Shown here: one piece after another, positions 53,218 to 62,672 of the stretch
How positions within the stretch are numbered: position 1 is the first letter of the stretch
How the letters are laid out: each line of letters begins with the position of its first letter
Source: Brevibacterium sp. JSBI002
Lineage (GTDB): Bacteria; Actinomycetota; Actinomycetes; Actinomycetales; Brevibacteriaceae
Direction of reading: 5' to 3'
DNA: 64,000 bases
Assembly: GCF_026013965.1 (NCBI RefSeq)
Contig: NZ_CP110341.1
Coordinates: forward strand, 3,658,001 to 3,722,000
Position numbers and translations under genes: made by a program
Notes under the pieces: generated by a model
What the model saw: the letters and a program-made list of their open reading frames with translations, nothing else
Databases searched by the model: none
Told to the model about the DNA's origin: nothing

Positions 53218-54552
53218 ATGAGCACTGACGAGCACAGCTCTTCCGCCGACGGCACTGTCCGCGGGATTCCGCGGCGGCGACTCTTCGCCCTCGGTGGTGC
53301 CGCCGGGGCGCTCGGCATCGCCGGTGTCGGCGGTGGTGCGGTCGGCTATGCGGTGCGCGGGGCGGAGGAGAGAAAGCAGTCCGCCGTCCATCTCAGCTAT
53401 CCGTTCCGAGCCGAGAAGCAGCAGGGCATCCTCACTCCCGCTCAGGACAATATGTATACGGCGGCCTTCGATGTCACGACTGCGGACCGTCAGGCGCTCA
53501 TCGGCCTCCTCGAGGATTGGACGGTCGCGGCCGAGCAGATGAGTGCCGGCGACCTTGTCGGGGGTGCTCCGGACGCGAATGCCGAACTTCCGCCGAAGGA
53601 CTCCGGTGAGGTGTGGGGCTATCCGGCCAGCGGACTGACGATCACCTTCGGCTTCGGTGCCACCCTGTTCGTCGACGAGGCAGGCAAGGACCGTTTCGGT
53701 CTGCAGAGCAAGATGCCGCAGGTGCTCAAAGACGGAGTGCCGAAGTTCGCGAACGAAGCCATCCATACTTCCGAAAGCAACGGGGATCTGCTTGTCCAAG
53801 CCTGCGCCAATGATCCGCAGGTCGCCGTCCACGCGATCCGCAACCTCACCCGCATCGCTTTCGGCACTGCGAAGCTCAAGTGGGGGCAGATCGGCTACGG
53901 CCGCACCTCCTCGACGTCGACTAAGCAGGAGACGCCGCGCAACCTGTTCGGGTTCAAGGACGGGACGAACAACATCAAGAGCGAGGACGCCGACGGCGAG
54001 CTCGACAAGCACCTGTGGGTGCAGTCCGGCGATGATCCGGCCTCCGATGGCTGGCTGGCCGGAGGAACGTATTTCATGGCTCGCAAGATCCACATGTATT
54101 TGGAGATCTGGGACAGAGTCTCCTTGGCCGAACAGGAGGACATCATTGGCCGCGACAAGCGCTTCGGCGCCCCGCAGTCCGTGGCCGAACCTGCCGCGGA
54201 CGAAGAGTTCACCCCCATCGACTTCGCAGCGAAGAACGCCGAGGGGGCTCCGGCGATCGATGCTCGGTCGCATGTCGCCATCGTCGCTCCTGAACACCAC
54301 GAGGGGGCGAAGATGCTGCGCCGGGGATACAACTTCACCGATGGCAATGACTCGCTCGGCCGCCTCGACGCGGGGCTGTTCTTCATCGCCTTCGTACGGG
54401 ACCCGCGGACGAACTTCTATCCGATTCTCAAGGCCATGGCACAGAAGGATCTGCTCACCGAGTACCTGCAGCATCAAGCCTCGGCACTGTTCGCCATACC
54501 GCCCGGCATCGGCACCGGGGACACGATGATCGGCCAGAAGCTCTTCACCTGA
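53218..54552 (+). CDS. efeB: Dyp-type haem peroxidase EfeB
   Basis: 444 residues from ATG at 53218 (G-run upstream). Twin-arginine signal (GIPRRRLFALGGAAGALGIA) directs export of the folded haem protein. Dyp-peroxidase marks: NLFGFKDGTNN (GxxDG, the distal Asp), LARKIHMYLEIWDR and the proximal His region IVAPEHHEGAKMLRRGYNF. In the Efe system it releases or oxidises iron for EfeO/EfeU. Last gene of the operon. Confidence 0.93.
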   Translation: MSTDEHSSSADGTVRGIPRRRLFALGGAAGALGIAGVGGGAVGYAVRGAEERKQSAVHLSYPFRAEKQQGILTPAQDNMYTAAFDVTTADRQALIGLLEDWTVAAEQMSAGDLVGGAPDANAELPPKDSGEVWGYPASGLTITFGFGATLFVDEAGKDRFGLQSKMPQVLKDGVPKFANEAIHTSESNGDLLVQACANDPQVAVHAIRNLTRIAFGTAKLKWGQIGYGRTSSTSTKQETPRNLFGFKDGTNNIKSEDADGELDKHLWVQSGDDPASDGWLAGGTYFMARKIHMYLEIWDRVSLAEQEDIIGRDKRFGAPQSVAEPAADEEFTPIDFAAKNAEGAPAIDARSHVAIVAPEHHEGAKMLRRGYNFTDGNDSLGRLDAGLFFIAFVRDPRTNFYPILKAMAQKDLLTEYLQHQASALFAIPPGIGTGDTMIGQKLFT

Positions 54553-54650
54553 CCCACCCCGCAGCTGCCGCGCCGCTTCACTCGGCAGCACACGCGCCCT
54601 TTCACCCCGTCAGTACCGCCGCAGCACCCGTCTCCCCACCCTATGAATAG

Positions 54651-54688
54651 CGCCGAGGCGGCACCTGGACTCAGGTGCCGCCTCGGCG
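54651..54688. terminator. Two-way terminator between efeB and rplI
   Basis: A perfect 17-bp stem, CGCCGAGGCGGCACCTG with its complement around GACT. It lies between the convergent efeB and rplI genes. A further small palindrome, GTCCGGAT-C-ATCCGGAC, follows at 54721. Confidence 0.8.
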
Positions 54689-54766
54689 GTGGTGTGGTGG
54701 GGCCGTTCAGACCCTCCCACGTCCGGATCATCCGGACTGAGACGTCCGTCCGGACAAGGCCGTCGA

Positions 54767-55225
54767 TCAGGCCTTGCCGATGACCTCGAACTTGATCTTC
54801 GCGGTGATCTCGTCGCCGACGCGCACAACAGCGTTGTAGCTGCCGGGGGTCTTGACGTGACCGGTCAGGGCGACCTGACGGCGATCGAACTCGCGTCCGG
54901 TCGCGGTCTGCAGGGCCTCGGCCACGAGGGCAGGGGTGACAGCGCCGAAGAGGCGACCGTTCTTACCGGCCTTCATGTCGATGCGAGCCGTCGTCGACTC
55001 GAGTTCGCCCTTGACCTTGATGGCTTCGTCGTGATCGGCGATCTGCTTGGCCTGGCGGGCCTTACGCAGAGCCTCGATGTGCTTCTCAGCGCCGGCGGAC
55101 CAGGCCGAAGCCCAGCCACGAGGCAGAAGCAGGTTGCGTGCGTATCCGGCACGAACCTCGACGACGTCGCCGGCGGCACCGAGGCCGTCGACTTCCTGGT
55201 TCAGAATCACTTTGCGGTTAGGCAT
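54767..55225 (-). CDS. rplI: Ribosomal protein L9
   Basis: 152 residues. VILNQEVDGLGAAGDVVEVR and GYARNLLLPRGWA are the L9 N-terminal 23S-rRNA-binding signature, followed by the long central helix (IEALRKARQAKQIADHDEA) and C-terminal lobe. GGAGG precedes the start. Last gene of rpsF-ssb-rpsR-rplI. Confidence 0.97.
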   Translation of the reverse strand: MPNRKVILNQEVDGLGAAGDVVEVRAGYARNLLLPRGWASAWSAGAEKHIEALRKARQAKQIADHDEAIKVKGELESTTARIDMKAGKNGRLFGAVTPALVAEALQTATGREFDRRQVALTGHVKTPGSYNAVVRVGDEITAKIKFEVIGKA

Positions 55226-55241
55226 TATTCTTTCCCTCCGA

Positions 55242-55481
55242 TCAGCGAGCTGAGCTCGAGTAGGGCAGAAGTGCCATCTCGCGGGCGTTCTTGACGGCCT
55301 TTGCGATGACGCGCTGTTCCTGCACGGTCACACCGGTGACGCGACGTGCACGGATCTTGCCGCGGTCGGAAATGAACTTACGGAGCGTAGCGGTGTCCTT
55401 GTAGTGGATGTTCGCCGCTTCGCCCTTCTTGAGCGGATTAGCCTTCTTCTTGATAGGCTTCCGGATCTCTGGCTTTGCCAT
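55242..55481 (-). CDS. rpsR: Ribosomal protein S18
   Basis: 79 residues. [20 protein letters not shown], then [20 protein letters not shown] and [10 protein letters not shown] are S18 hallmarks. Lysine-rich N-terminal tail. 16 bases from rplI and 47 from ssb. Lacks the zinc-type CxxC pattern, so it is the zinc-independent form. Confidence 0.97.
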   Translation of the reverse strand: MAKPEIRKPIKKKANPLKKGEAANIHYKDTATLRKFISDRGKIRARRVTGVTVQEQRVIAKAVKNAREMALLPYSSSAR

Positions 55482-55528
55482 GAGTATCTCCTGTTAACGA
55501 ATGTCTCGAAATGTCGTGAAGACGTGGA

Positions 55529-56149
55529 TCAGAACGGGGGTTCATCGGCGCCGGGGTTGCCCCAGCCGCCGTTGCCGCTCTGCGGGTTCGATGATGCCCA
55601 CGGGTCATTGGCGGGTGCGTTGCCGCCGCCCTGGCTGTAACCGCCCTGGCGCTGTCCACCCTGCTGAGGGTTGTTGCCCCAACCGGAGGACTGCTGGTTG
55701 CCGAAGCCGCCCTGCTGGCCGCCTCCGCCCTGGTTGCCTCCGCCGAAGTTGCCGCCGCCACCGCCGAAGTTTCCTCCGCCGCTGGGGTTGTTCTTCGAGA
55801 CCTGTGCGGTGGCGCGTCGCAGGCTGGGGCCGACTTCGTCGACGTCCAGCTCCATGACCGTGCGCTTCTCGCCTTCCTTGGTCTCGAAGGACCGGGACTT
55901 CAGTCGGCCCTGAACGATGACCCGAGTACCGCGCTGCAGAGATTCGGCGACGTTCTCTCCCATTTCACGCCACACCGAGCAGCGGAGGAAGAGAGTCTCT
56001 CCGTCCTTGAACTCGTTGGCCTGACGGTCGAAGATACGCGGCGTCGAGGCCACGGTGAAGTTTGCGACTGCCGCACCGTTCGGTGTGAAGCGCAGTTCGG
56101 GATCGCTGGTGAGGTTCCCGACGACCGTGATGACTGTTTCGCCTGCCAT
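55529..56149 (-). CDS. ssb: Single-stranded DNA-binding protein
   Basis: 206 residues. OB-fold about 1-110 ([49 protein letters not shown]). A Gly/Gln/Asn-rich linker ([19 protein letters not shown] and more) leads to the acidic tail GADEPPF, the partner-protein docking end. Binds single-stranded DNA in replication and repair. Inside the ribosomal protein operon, as in most bacteria. Confidence 0.97.
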   Translation of the reverse strand: MAGETVITVVGNLTSDPELRFTPNGAAVANFTVASTPRIFDRQANEFKDGETLFLRCSVWREMGENVAESLQRGTRVIVQGRLKSRSFETKEGEKRTVMELDVDEVGPSLRRATAQVSKNNPSGGGNFGGGGGNFGGGNQGGGGQQGGFGNQQSSGWGNNPQQGGQRQGGYSQGGGNAPANDPWASSNPQSGNGGWGNPGADEPPF

Positions 56150-56183
56150 TGAATCTCCTAGAAGCGAGGTAGCTTAAGATGCC

Positions 56184-56474
56184 TTACTTGGCGTCCGGGC
56201 GGAGGATCTTCGTACGCAGAACGGACTCGTTGAGTCCGAGCTGACGATCGAGTTCCTTGGTCGTTGCAGGCTCGGCGTGGAAATCAACCACGACGTAGTA
56301 GCCTTCGGACTTCTTCTGGATCTCGTACGCGAAGCGACGACGTCCCCAGATATCCACGTTGTCGACGGTGCCGTTCTCAGCCGGGACAACCTTGATCAGG
56401 TTGTTCACGGTGTCAGCCAGCGTCCGCTCTTCGAGGTCGTTATCAAGAATGAGCATGAGCTCGTACTTACGCAT
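56184..56474 (-). CDS. rpsF: Ribosomal protein S6
   Basis: 96 residues. [35 protein letters not shown] and [13 protein letters not shown] are S6 signatures. GAGGAGGTG precedes the start. First gene of the operon, which binds S18 in the ribosome. Confidence 0.97.
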   Translation of the reverse strand: MRKYELMLILDNDLEERTLADTVNNLIKVVPAENGTVDNVDIWGRRRFAYEIQKKSEGYYVVVDFHAEPATTKELDRQLGLNESVLRTKILRPDAK

Positions 56475-56583
56475 ATGTCACCCACCTCCTCTGGTCTTTA
56501 CGGCCATGGTCGGTCCATGGCAGGAGGGTATATGCACGTCCGCCCCCGGTCTCATGATCGTCACGAAATGGGAACAGACCTCA

Positions 56584-57957
56584 CTAGTCTAATCGACCGG
56601 TGCGCTGGCTGTCATGTCCGGATTCGTGCTCTTCCTTACGTCCAGCAGCCCGATCTTCCCGGCCGTCGCCAGGATCGTCGATATCCTCTCGCCGAGGCGG
56701 CGCCGACGCAGCCGTGCGACCGCGGATACCGCGCCGGTAGAGGTTCTCACCGGCCATGATCACGACGAGGACGAGAGCGAGCAGCCTCAGCAGGGTGAAC
56801 AGGGCGACGAAGGTGGAGTCGAGTCCCTCATCGACTTCGAATCCCGACACATCACCGAGTTGGACGGCGACGGCGAAGACCGCCTCGGCGAGGGTCCAGA
56901 CGATGAGCACCCACCAGCGGCGGACGGACAGGGCGATGAAGGGCAGCAGCCACAGGCTGTCCCAGGGCATGAGTCCCGGCGCCAGCAGCAGGCAGCCGCC
57001 GATGAGCAGGCATGCGGCTACGGCCGGGTCGACACCCGTGCGGCGGACCATGTAGAGGGAGACGGTGACGGCGAGGACCACTCCGGCGCTGACGATGATC
57101 CACAGCGGGGCCCAGACGGACACGTCGCCGAGTTCGGCCATGAGCAGAATCGACGCGAAGGATCCGCCGTCGACGGCATCGGAGTACCAGTGGATGATCC
57201 GGTCGATCGCGCTGAGATCGACGACGAGCAGCACCGCCGAGGTGAGAGTGGCCGCTGCGAGCATCATCCGCGGATTGCGCGGCCCCAGTCCGCGAGCCGG
57301 GTTCGGCCCGGCCACGGTCAGGGCGAGGAGCACGAGGAGGGCGAGTGGGTTGATGAACGTCGCAATGCCCAGCAGCACACCGGCCAACCACCCGCGCGGG
57401 CGCAGCGGTGGGGTTCCGAAGAAGATGACCATCGCCCACACCGCCAGGGCGAGGGCGATCGGGTCGAGAGTGGAGCCGAGGGTGAAGAGGATAAGCGGGG
57501 AGGCGAAGACCGCGACCAGCCACCCCCGGAAGCGGGCAAGGACGAGGAGTCCCGCGCCGAGTGCCGCGATCCCTGCGGTGTTGAGCAGGAGCACGACGAC
57601 CATGAAGAGGGAGACGTCGTTGGTGAACAGGTGGAACAGGTCGACCAGGCGAGCTTCCAGCGGGGCCAGGGCCGCCGCTCCGCCGTGTGCGCGCCCAAGT
57701 ACCTCGGGGTTGGTGCCACCGAGGAAAGCTGTGGACAGCGGCCCTGCGCACATCCTCGCCGAGGCGGCCGGCTGTTCGTATCCCGAGCTCAGACACGGAC
57801 CCTGCAGAGCCAGAGCGAGGAAGGTGGTGACGCCGAGGACCGCAGCCAGCGCAGAGGCCTGCGCGCTGCGGAACCGGCGACCGGCAGCACCGAGGTGAAT
57901 GCCGACCGGACCGCCGAGCAGGGGCTCGGCGATCCGGGTGCTGGACTTCGAGGGCAT
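56584..57957 (-). CDS. Polytopic membrane protein, glycosyltransferase-87/GT-C-like
   Basis: 457 residues with ten or more hydrophobic helices. Repeated short loops and an N-terminal extracellular stretch with Pro/Asn/Arg (GGTNPEVLGRAHGG) resemble GT-C or DUF2029/GT87 mannosyltransferase-like proteins, but a clear catalytic aspartate motif is not evident. C-terminal ~45 residues are charged and probably cytoplasmic. The start follows TAACCT by 6 bases (leaderless type). It is 27 bases after the ponA stop on the same strand. Confidence 0.6.
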   Translation of the reverse strand: MPSKSSTRIAEPLLGGPVGIHLGAAGRRFRSAQASALAAVLGVTTFLALALQGPCLSSGYEQPAASARMCAGPLSTAFLGGTNPEVLGRAHGGAAALAPLEARLVDLFHLFTNDVSLFMVVVLLLNTAGIAALGAGLLVLARFRGWLVAVFASPLILFTLGSTLDPIALALAVWAMVIFFGTPPLRPRGWLAGVLLGIATFINPLALLVLLALTVAGPNPARGLGPRNPRMMLAAATLTSAVLLVVDLSAIDRIIHWYSDAVDGGSFASILLMAELGDVSVWAPLWIIVSAGVVLAVTVSLYMVRRTGVDPAVAACLLIGGCLLLAPGLMPWDSLWLLPFIALSVRRWWVLIVWTLAEAVFAVAVQLGDVSGFEVDEGLDSTFVALFTLLRLLALVLVVIMAGENLYRRGIRGRTAASAPPRREDIDDPGDGREDRAAGRKEEHESGHDSQRTGRLD

Positions 57958-57963
57958 GACTCG

Positions 57964-57969
57964 AGGTTA
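57964..57969 (-). promoter_or_regulatory. -10 hexamer TAACCT, leaderless-type start
   Basis: On the minus strand TAACCT ends 6 bases before the ATG at 57957, close to the ponA 3' end, so the membrane protein gene may have its own promoter. Confidence 0.5.
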
Positions 57970-57983
57970 CCGGTCAGCCACGA

Positions 57984-60377
57984 TCAATCGCCTCCGAGGT
58001 CCGCAGCACCGCCACCGTCGTTGTCACCGGGTTTGGGCGGATTTGGGATATCAGGTGGATCCACGGGGTTCGGTTCATTGTCCCCAGGGGGGTCGCCGCC
58101 GTCTCCGCCATTGTCAGAGCCGTTATCGCCGCCGCCCGACGAACCGTCCTTCGAATCCTTACCGTCGGAGTCCTTCGAACCTTCGTCGGAGCCGTCCTCC
58201 GAGCCCTCTTCCTTGCCCTTTTCGTCGCCGTCCGAGTCTTTGTCCTTCTCGTCCTTCGGCGTCTCGATCGGAGCCTTGGTCTCCTTGTCCTCGTCTCCGT
58301 CGCTGTTGTCAGCGGGAGCCTTGGGCTCAGGTTCTTCCTTCGGCTCGGGCTTCGGAGCGGCCGGCTCATTCGTGTTCTTCGGCTTCGGCTTATCGGGAAG
58401 CTCGCCCCGGGCCGGGAACTGTTCGACCTTCTCACCCTGGAGGGCCTTCTGCATGTAGTCGGTCCACACCTGCACGGGGAACGAACCACCGGTGACCTCA
58501 CCGCGACCGCCGAAGGAGCCGATAGACACGGACTTTCCGTCGACCTCGCGATAGAGCACGACCGAGGTGGCGAGGTTCGGTGTGTAACCGGAGAACCATG
58601 CGGCCTTGTTCTCGTTCGTCGTACCGGTCTTGCCGGCGGCAGGACGACCGAGGTTCTGGGCGTAGCTGCCCGAACCACCCTGAACGACCTGGCTCAGGGC
58701 GTACGAGGTCTCGGCACCAACTGCCTTGTCGAAGACGCGCTTGCCCTTGGTTTCGGCCTTGTACACTTCCTCGTCCTCGGCACCCTTCGTGACCTTCTTG
58801 ATCGAGTGCGTCTCGTGGTGCACGCCGTTTGCCGCAAAGGTCGCGTACGCCGAAGCCATATCGATGGGCTTGACGCTGGGCGTACCGAGCACATTGGAGG
58901 GGTTCGGGGTCAGACCGATCGAGCAGCCGCCGGTATCCCCGGTCTTCATCTCCTTGTCGGTGCAGTTCTCGCTCAGACCCGCACGTTCGGCGACGTCGAC
59001 AGTCTTGTCGGGCCCGACCTGCACGTTGAGTGCCGCATAGGCTGTGTTGATCGAGGACTGCGTCGCCTTGAGCAGGCTCACCGGGCCATAGCTTGAGCCG
59101 CCGAAGTTGCGCACCGGCCACGGCGTGCCGTCGTTGTTGAGCACCGTCGGGCTGGCACCGGGATAGGAATCGGTCAGCCTGACACCGTTCTCCAGACCTG
59201 CGACGAGCGCGAATGGCTTGAACGTCGATCCGGCCTGCACATGGCTCTGTGTCGAGGCGTTGAACGCCTGGTCGAGGTAGTTCTTACCGCCGTAGAAGGC
59301 TTCGATTCCGCCGTTGTCCGGGTCGATCGAGACGAGGCCGGCCTGCATTCCTTCGGGCTGGTCCTGGGGAAGCGTCTTGATGGCCTGCTCAGCGGCCTTC
59401 ATCCGATCCTTGTCGAAGGTGGTGACGATGTTGTAGCCACCGCGGTCGAGCTGGGCCTCATCGATATCGAGCTTGCGCAGGGCTTCACGACGGACGAAGT
59501 CCCACATGTAGCCCTTCTGCCCGGACAGCGAGGATTCCTTGTTCTGCTTCCTCACTTCGGGCATCTCTACCTTGGCGGCCTGCTCCTCGGTGATGAAGCC
59601 TTCGTCGACCATGTTCTTGACCACGTAGTCGAAGCGGTCCTGATAGGCCTCGGGATTGTCCGAAGGATCGGCGGCACCCGGGCGCTGGATCATCGCGGCA
59701 AGCAGAGCGGACTCGCTGACATTGAGTTCCGAGGCCGGCTTGTCGAAATAGTTCTGAGATGCCACTTCGATTCCGTAGGAACGACGACCGAGGTAGATGG
59801 TGTTGAGGTAGTTCGCGAGGATCTCGTCCTTCGACTGCTGCTGGTCGATCTTGAGCGAGATGAACATCTCCTTGACCTTGCGATCAAGCGAATGCTCGTT
59901 CGTGAGGTAGAAGTTCTTCACGTACTGCTGGGTGATCGTCGAACCGCCACCCGCGTACTTGTTCGTGGCCACGCCGACGACAGCACGCGAGAGACCCTTG
60001 ATGGAAATACCACGGTTCTCGTAGAACGAGGTGTCCTCGGCAGCGATCGCAGCCTTCTGCATGGGTTCGGAGATTTCATCGATCTCCACTGACTTGCGGT
60101 CCTCGACCTTGTACTGACCGATCGGCGTCTTGCCGTCGCTGTAGTAGATCGTCGAGGTCTGACCGGTGGCCTCGAGGTTCGGCTCGGGGATGTCCGTTGC
60201 AGCATAGCCGATGGCGAAAGCCACGCACAGAGCGATGACAAGGCTGAGCCCGCCGACTACGAGTACACGGATGCTCGGCAGGAAACGGGTGCATCCGCTC
60301 ACACCCGCTCGCGGGTAGTTGAGCAGGTTCTTCGTATTCCTGCCGATGTTTTTGGCTGTGTGTTGTCCCTTAGCCAC
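57984..60377 (-). CDS. Class A penicillin-binding protein (transglycosylase-transpeptidase)
   Basis: 797 residues from GTG at 60377 with GGAGGA upstream. Short cytoplasmic N-terminus and one helix (about 37-58), then GT51 domain: AIAAEDTSFYENRGISIKG (catalytic Glu), GGGSTITQQYVKNFYL, RKVKEMFISLKI, and the transpeptidase with STFK (nucleophile Ser), SSIN and KTGTT. Polymerises and cross-links peptidoglycan outside the membrane. The C-terminal ~130 residues are a Pro/Lys/Glu then Gly/Asp/Ser-rich disordered tail without a PASTA domain. First gene upstream is an acyl-CoA synthetase after a 480-base gap. Confidence 0.95.
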   Translation of the reverse strand: MAKGQHTAKNIGRNTKNLLNYPRAGVSGCTRFLPSIRVLVVGGLSLVIALCVAFAIGYAATDIPEPNLEATGQTSTIYYSDGKTPIGQYKVEDRKSVEIDEISEPMQKAAIAAEDTSFYENRGISIKGLSRAVVGVATNKYAGGGSTITQQYVKNFYLTNEHSLDRKVKEMFISLKIDQQQSKDEILANYLNTIYLGRRSYGIEVASQNYFDKPASELNVSESALLAAMIQRPGAADPSDNPEAYQDRFDYVVKNMVDEGFITEEQAAKVEMPEVRKQNKESSLSGQKGYMWDFVRREALRKLDIDEAQLDRGGYNIVTTFDKDRMKAAEQAIKTLPQDQPEGMQAGLVSIDPDNGGIEAFYGGKNYLDQAFNASTQSHVQAGSTFKPFALVAGLENGVRLTDSYPGASPTVLNNDGTPWPVRNFGGSSYGPVSLLKATQSSINTAYAALNVQVGPDKTVDVAERAGLSENCTDKEMKTGDTGGCSIGLTPNPSNVLGTPSVKPIDMASAYATFAANGVHHETHSIKKVTKGAEDEEVYKAETKGKRVFDKAVGAETSYALSQVVQGGSGSYAQNLGRPAAGKTGTTNENKAAWFSGYTPNLATSVVLYREVDGKSVSIGSFGGRGEVTGGSFPVQVWTDYMQKALQGEKVEQFPARGELPDKPKPKNTNEPAAPKPEPKEEPEPKAPADNSDGDEDKETKAPIETPKDEKDKDSDGDEKGKEEGSEDGSDEGSKDSDGKDSKDGSSGGGDNGSDNGGDGGDPPGDNEPNPVDPPDIPNPPKPGDNDGGGAADLGGD

Positions 60378-60690
60378 CCAAGGTCCTCCAGGTCAGTCAG
60401 CCTGCCGCAATGCGTGGCGACGAGGTCCGAAAAAGGTCAAAGACGCCAATCAGTCTCGCACGCATTCATTAGTAGAGGATGAAAAAGTGCTGAGCCTGAC
60501 ACCCTGCAGACACGCCAGGTTACCGAACCGTTCTCAGAGTAACCCCGCATTCGGCATCTCACCAGGCATTTTACTTGACTGCGGGAGAATCAACCGTGAC
60601 GAGTGCGTGTTTGCTCACATTCAAACGTCTGCCCGCAGATCAGTCTTCGCCGCCACAAGTCCGTCACCAGCCAAGGCACCTCGACCATGC

Positions 60691-60746
60691 GCGCGTACCT
60701 TCTCGTTCATGCATGCGCGTACCTTCTCGTTCATGCATGCGCGTAC
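60691..60746. repeat. 24-base tandem repeats upstream of the penicillin-binding protein gene
   Basis: The unit starting GCGCGTACCTTCTCGTTC occurs fully at 60691-60714 and 60715-60738, with 8 bases of a third at 60739. It lies in the 480-base gap 60378-60857, which holds no convincing gene; the ponA promoter must be in its left part, possibly the TACTAAT near 60470. Confidence 0.7.
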
Positions 60747-60775
60747 TTTTCCGCAGGTGCCGCCAGCCGCGACGC

Positions 60776-60843
60776 CTCGTTCAAGCGGCCCAGCGCTTCG
60801 CCGCACGTGTACGGGCTGAAAAGTGCTGTGCTGCTTGAACGAG
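60776..60843. terminator. Long inverted repeat after the acyl-CoA synthetase gene
   Basis: CTCGTTCAAGC (60776-60786) pairs with GCTTGAACGAG (60833-60843), and inside it CAGCGCTT (60791-60798) pairs with AAGTGCTG (60821-60828), with a 22-base loop. The structure lies 14 bases past the synthetase stop and is probably its terminator. The CTCGTTCA word is shared with the tandem repeats. Confidence 0.55.
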
Positions 60844-60857
60844 AGTCGCGGAGCCGC

Positions 60858-62564
60858 TCAGCTCTTGAGGTCGAAGTCCGTATCGGCGTACTCGTTGCCC
60901 TCGACGACAGGTTCGCCGCTGAACGGATGCAGCTGGTCTTCGCGGGCCCGCAGCTCGACGCGACGGATCTTGCCGGAGATCGTCTTCGGCAGCTCGGCGA
61001 ACTCGAGGCGTCGGATGCGCTTGTACGGTGCCAGGTGCTCACGGCAGTAGGTGAGGATCGACCGTGCTGTATCGGCATCGGCAGCGAACTTGCTCGAGAC
61101 GACGACATACGCCTTGGGCACAGCCAGTCGCACCGGATCCGGCGAGGGCACGACGGCCGCCTCGGCGACGGCCTCGTGTTCGATGAGCACGCTTTCGAGT
61201 TCGAAGGGGGAGAGACGGTAGTCGCTGGCCTTGAACACGTCATCGGCGCGACCGACATAGGTGATGTAGCCGTCCTCATCCCGGGATGCCACATCACCGG
61301 TGTGGTAGACGCCGCCTTCGAAGGCCTCTGCGGTCTTCTCCGGGTTGCTCCAGTATCCGGTCGTCAGGCCGATGGGTCGGGGATCGAGGCGCAGGCAGAT
61401 CTCGCCCTCGTCGCCTTCCTCACCGGTCGCCGGGTCGATGAGCACGACATCGAATCCGGGCAGAGCCTTGCCCATCGAACCGTATTTGAGCTCCTGATCG
61501 GGAGAGTTGCCGATCTGCAGAGTCGACTCGGTCTGACCGAACCCGTCGCGGATGAGCACACCCCATTCGCTGTGAACGCGGTCGATGATCTCGGGATTGA
61601 GGGGTTCACCGGCGCCGAGAGCCTTCGTCGGAGGGTTCTTCAGGTGGCTGAGGTCGGCCTGGATGAGCATGCGCCACACGGTCGGCGGGGCACAGAAGCT
61701 CGTCACTCCCACGCGATCCATCGTCTCCATGAGGGCGTTGGCGTCGAAGCGGGAGTAGTTATAGAGGAAGACGCATGCCTCGGCGATCCACGGGGTGAAG
61801 ATATTCGACCAGGCGTGCTTGGCCCACCCGGGCGAGGCGACATTGAGGTGGACGTCGCCGGGCGTCAGGCCCATCCAGTACATCGTCGAGAGATGACCGA
61901 CGGGGTAGGAGACATGCGTGTGGGCGACCATCTTCGCCTTCGATGTGGTTCCCGAAGTGAAGTAGAGGAGCATCAGGTCATCGGCGCGGGAGGTGCCTTG
62001 AGGGTCGAATTCGGTGCTCTCATCATCGGCATCGGAGTAGCTGTAGTCCTGCTGGCGGGTGGGTTCCCCGCCGACGACGATGCGCACGACTTCGACATCG
62101 ACGTCATCGAACTTCGCCGCATCCTCGGCGCCGGCGACGACGAACTCGGCCTGCCCGCGCTCGGCCCGGTCGGTGAGGTCGATGGGGCCCAGCTGCGTGG
62201 TTGCCGGCATGAGCACGGCACCGAGCTTGATGCCTGCGAGCATCGTCTCCCACAGCTCGACCTGGTTGTTGAGCATGACCATGACATGGTCGCCGCGCTT
62301 GACTCCGGCCCGGCGGAGATGATTCGCCACCTGGTTCGACCGGGCGGAGAGCTCCGCGAAGCTCCACTTGCCCTCAGAGCCGTCCTGCTCGACGATCCAC
62401 AGAGCCGGCTTGTCGTTGTTCACGGCGATCTTGTCGAACCAGTCGAGTGCGAAGTTGAAGTGTGTGAAACGCGGCCATTCGAATTGTTCGCGGGCGGCCT
62501 CGTAATCGCTGCGGAGCTCGATCAGCTTGTCTCGGGCAGCGCGGAACTCCTCGGTCACTGTCAT
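60858..62564 (-). CDS. AMP-dependent acyl-CoA synthetase
   Basis: 568 residues from ATG at 62564 (GAGGAG upstream; the earlier in-frame ATG at 62615 is less likely). ANL-superfamily motifs: LLYFTSGTTSKAKMVAHTH (P-loop), DGFGQTES, HTGDVASRDEDGYITYVGRADD (A8) and the catalytic lysine in LPKTISGKIRRVEL. Close to medium-chain/acetyl-type acyl-CoA synthetases. Activates a carboxylic acid with CoA; the acid is unknown. Confidence 0.9.
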   Translation of the reverse strand: MTVTEEFRAARDKLIELRSDYEAAREQFEWPRFTHFNFALDWFDKIAVNNDKPALWIVEQDGSEGKWSFAELSARSNQVANHLRRAGVKRGDHVMVMLNNQVELWETMLAGIKLGAVLMPATTQLGPIDLTDRAERGQAEFVVAGAEDAAKFDDVDVEVVRIVVGGEPTRQQDYSYSDADDESTEFDPQGTSRADDLMLLYFTSGTTSKAKMVAHTHVSYPVGHLSTMYWMGLTPGDVHLNVASPGWAKHAWSNIFTPWIAEACVFLYNYSRFDANALMETMDRVGVTSFCAPPTVWRMLIQADLSHLKNPPTKALGAGEPLNPEIIDRVHSEWGVLIRDGFGQTESTLQIGNSPDQELKYGSMGKALPGFDVVLIDPATGEEGDEGEICLRLDPRPIGLTTGYWSNPEKTAEAFEGGVYHTGDVASRDEDGYITYVGRADDVFKASDYRLSPFELESVLIEHEAVAEAAVVPSPDPVRLAVPKAYVVVSSKFAADADTARSILTYCREHLAPYKRIRRLEFAELPKTISGKIRRVELRAREDQLHPFSGEPVVEGNEYADTDFDLKS

Positions 62565-62672
62565 TGTGGTCTCCTCACCTTTCGCCACCGTCACATCATG
62601 TGACGTCACACACAAATCTAGACGATTACGAAGGTATCAGCACTGATCAGCCTGTGAGCAGGCGGGGGTCGG

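Noticed and set aside
60691..60746. CRISPR array
   Set aside because: Repeats are contiguous with no spacers and no cas genes are nearby.
60621..60806. Small minus-strand open frame with repeated KVRACMNE
   Set aside because: It is made by the 24-base tandem repeats, has no homology-like pattern and no ribosome site.
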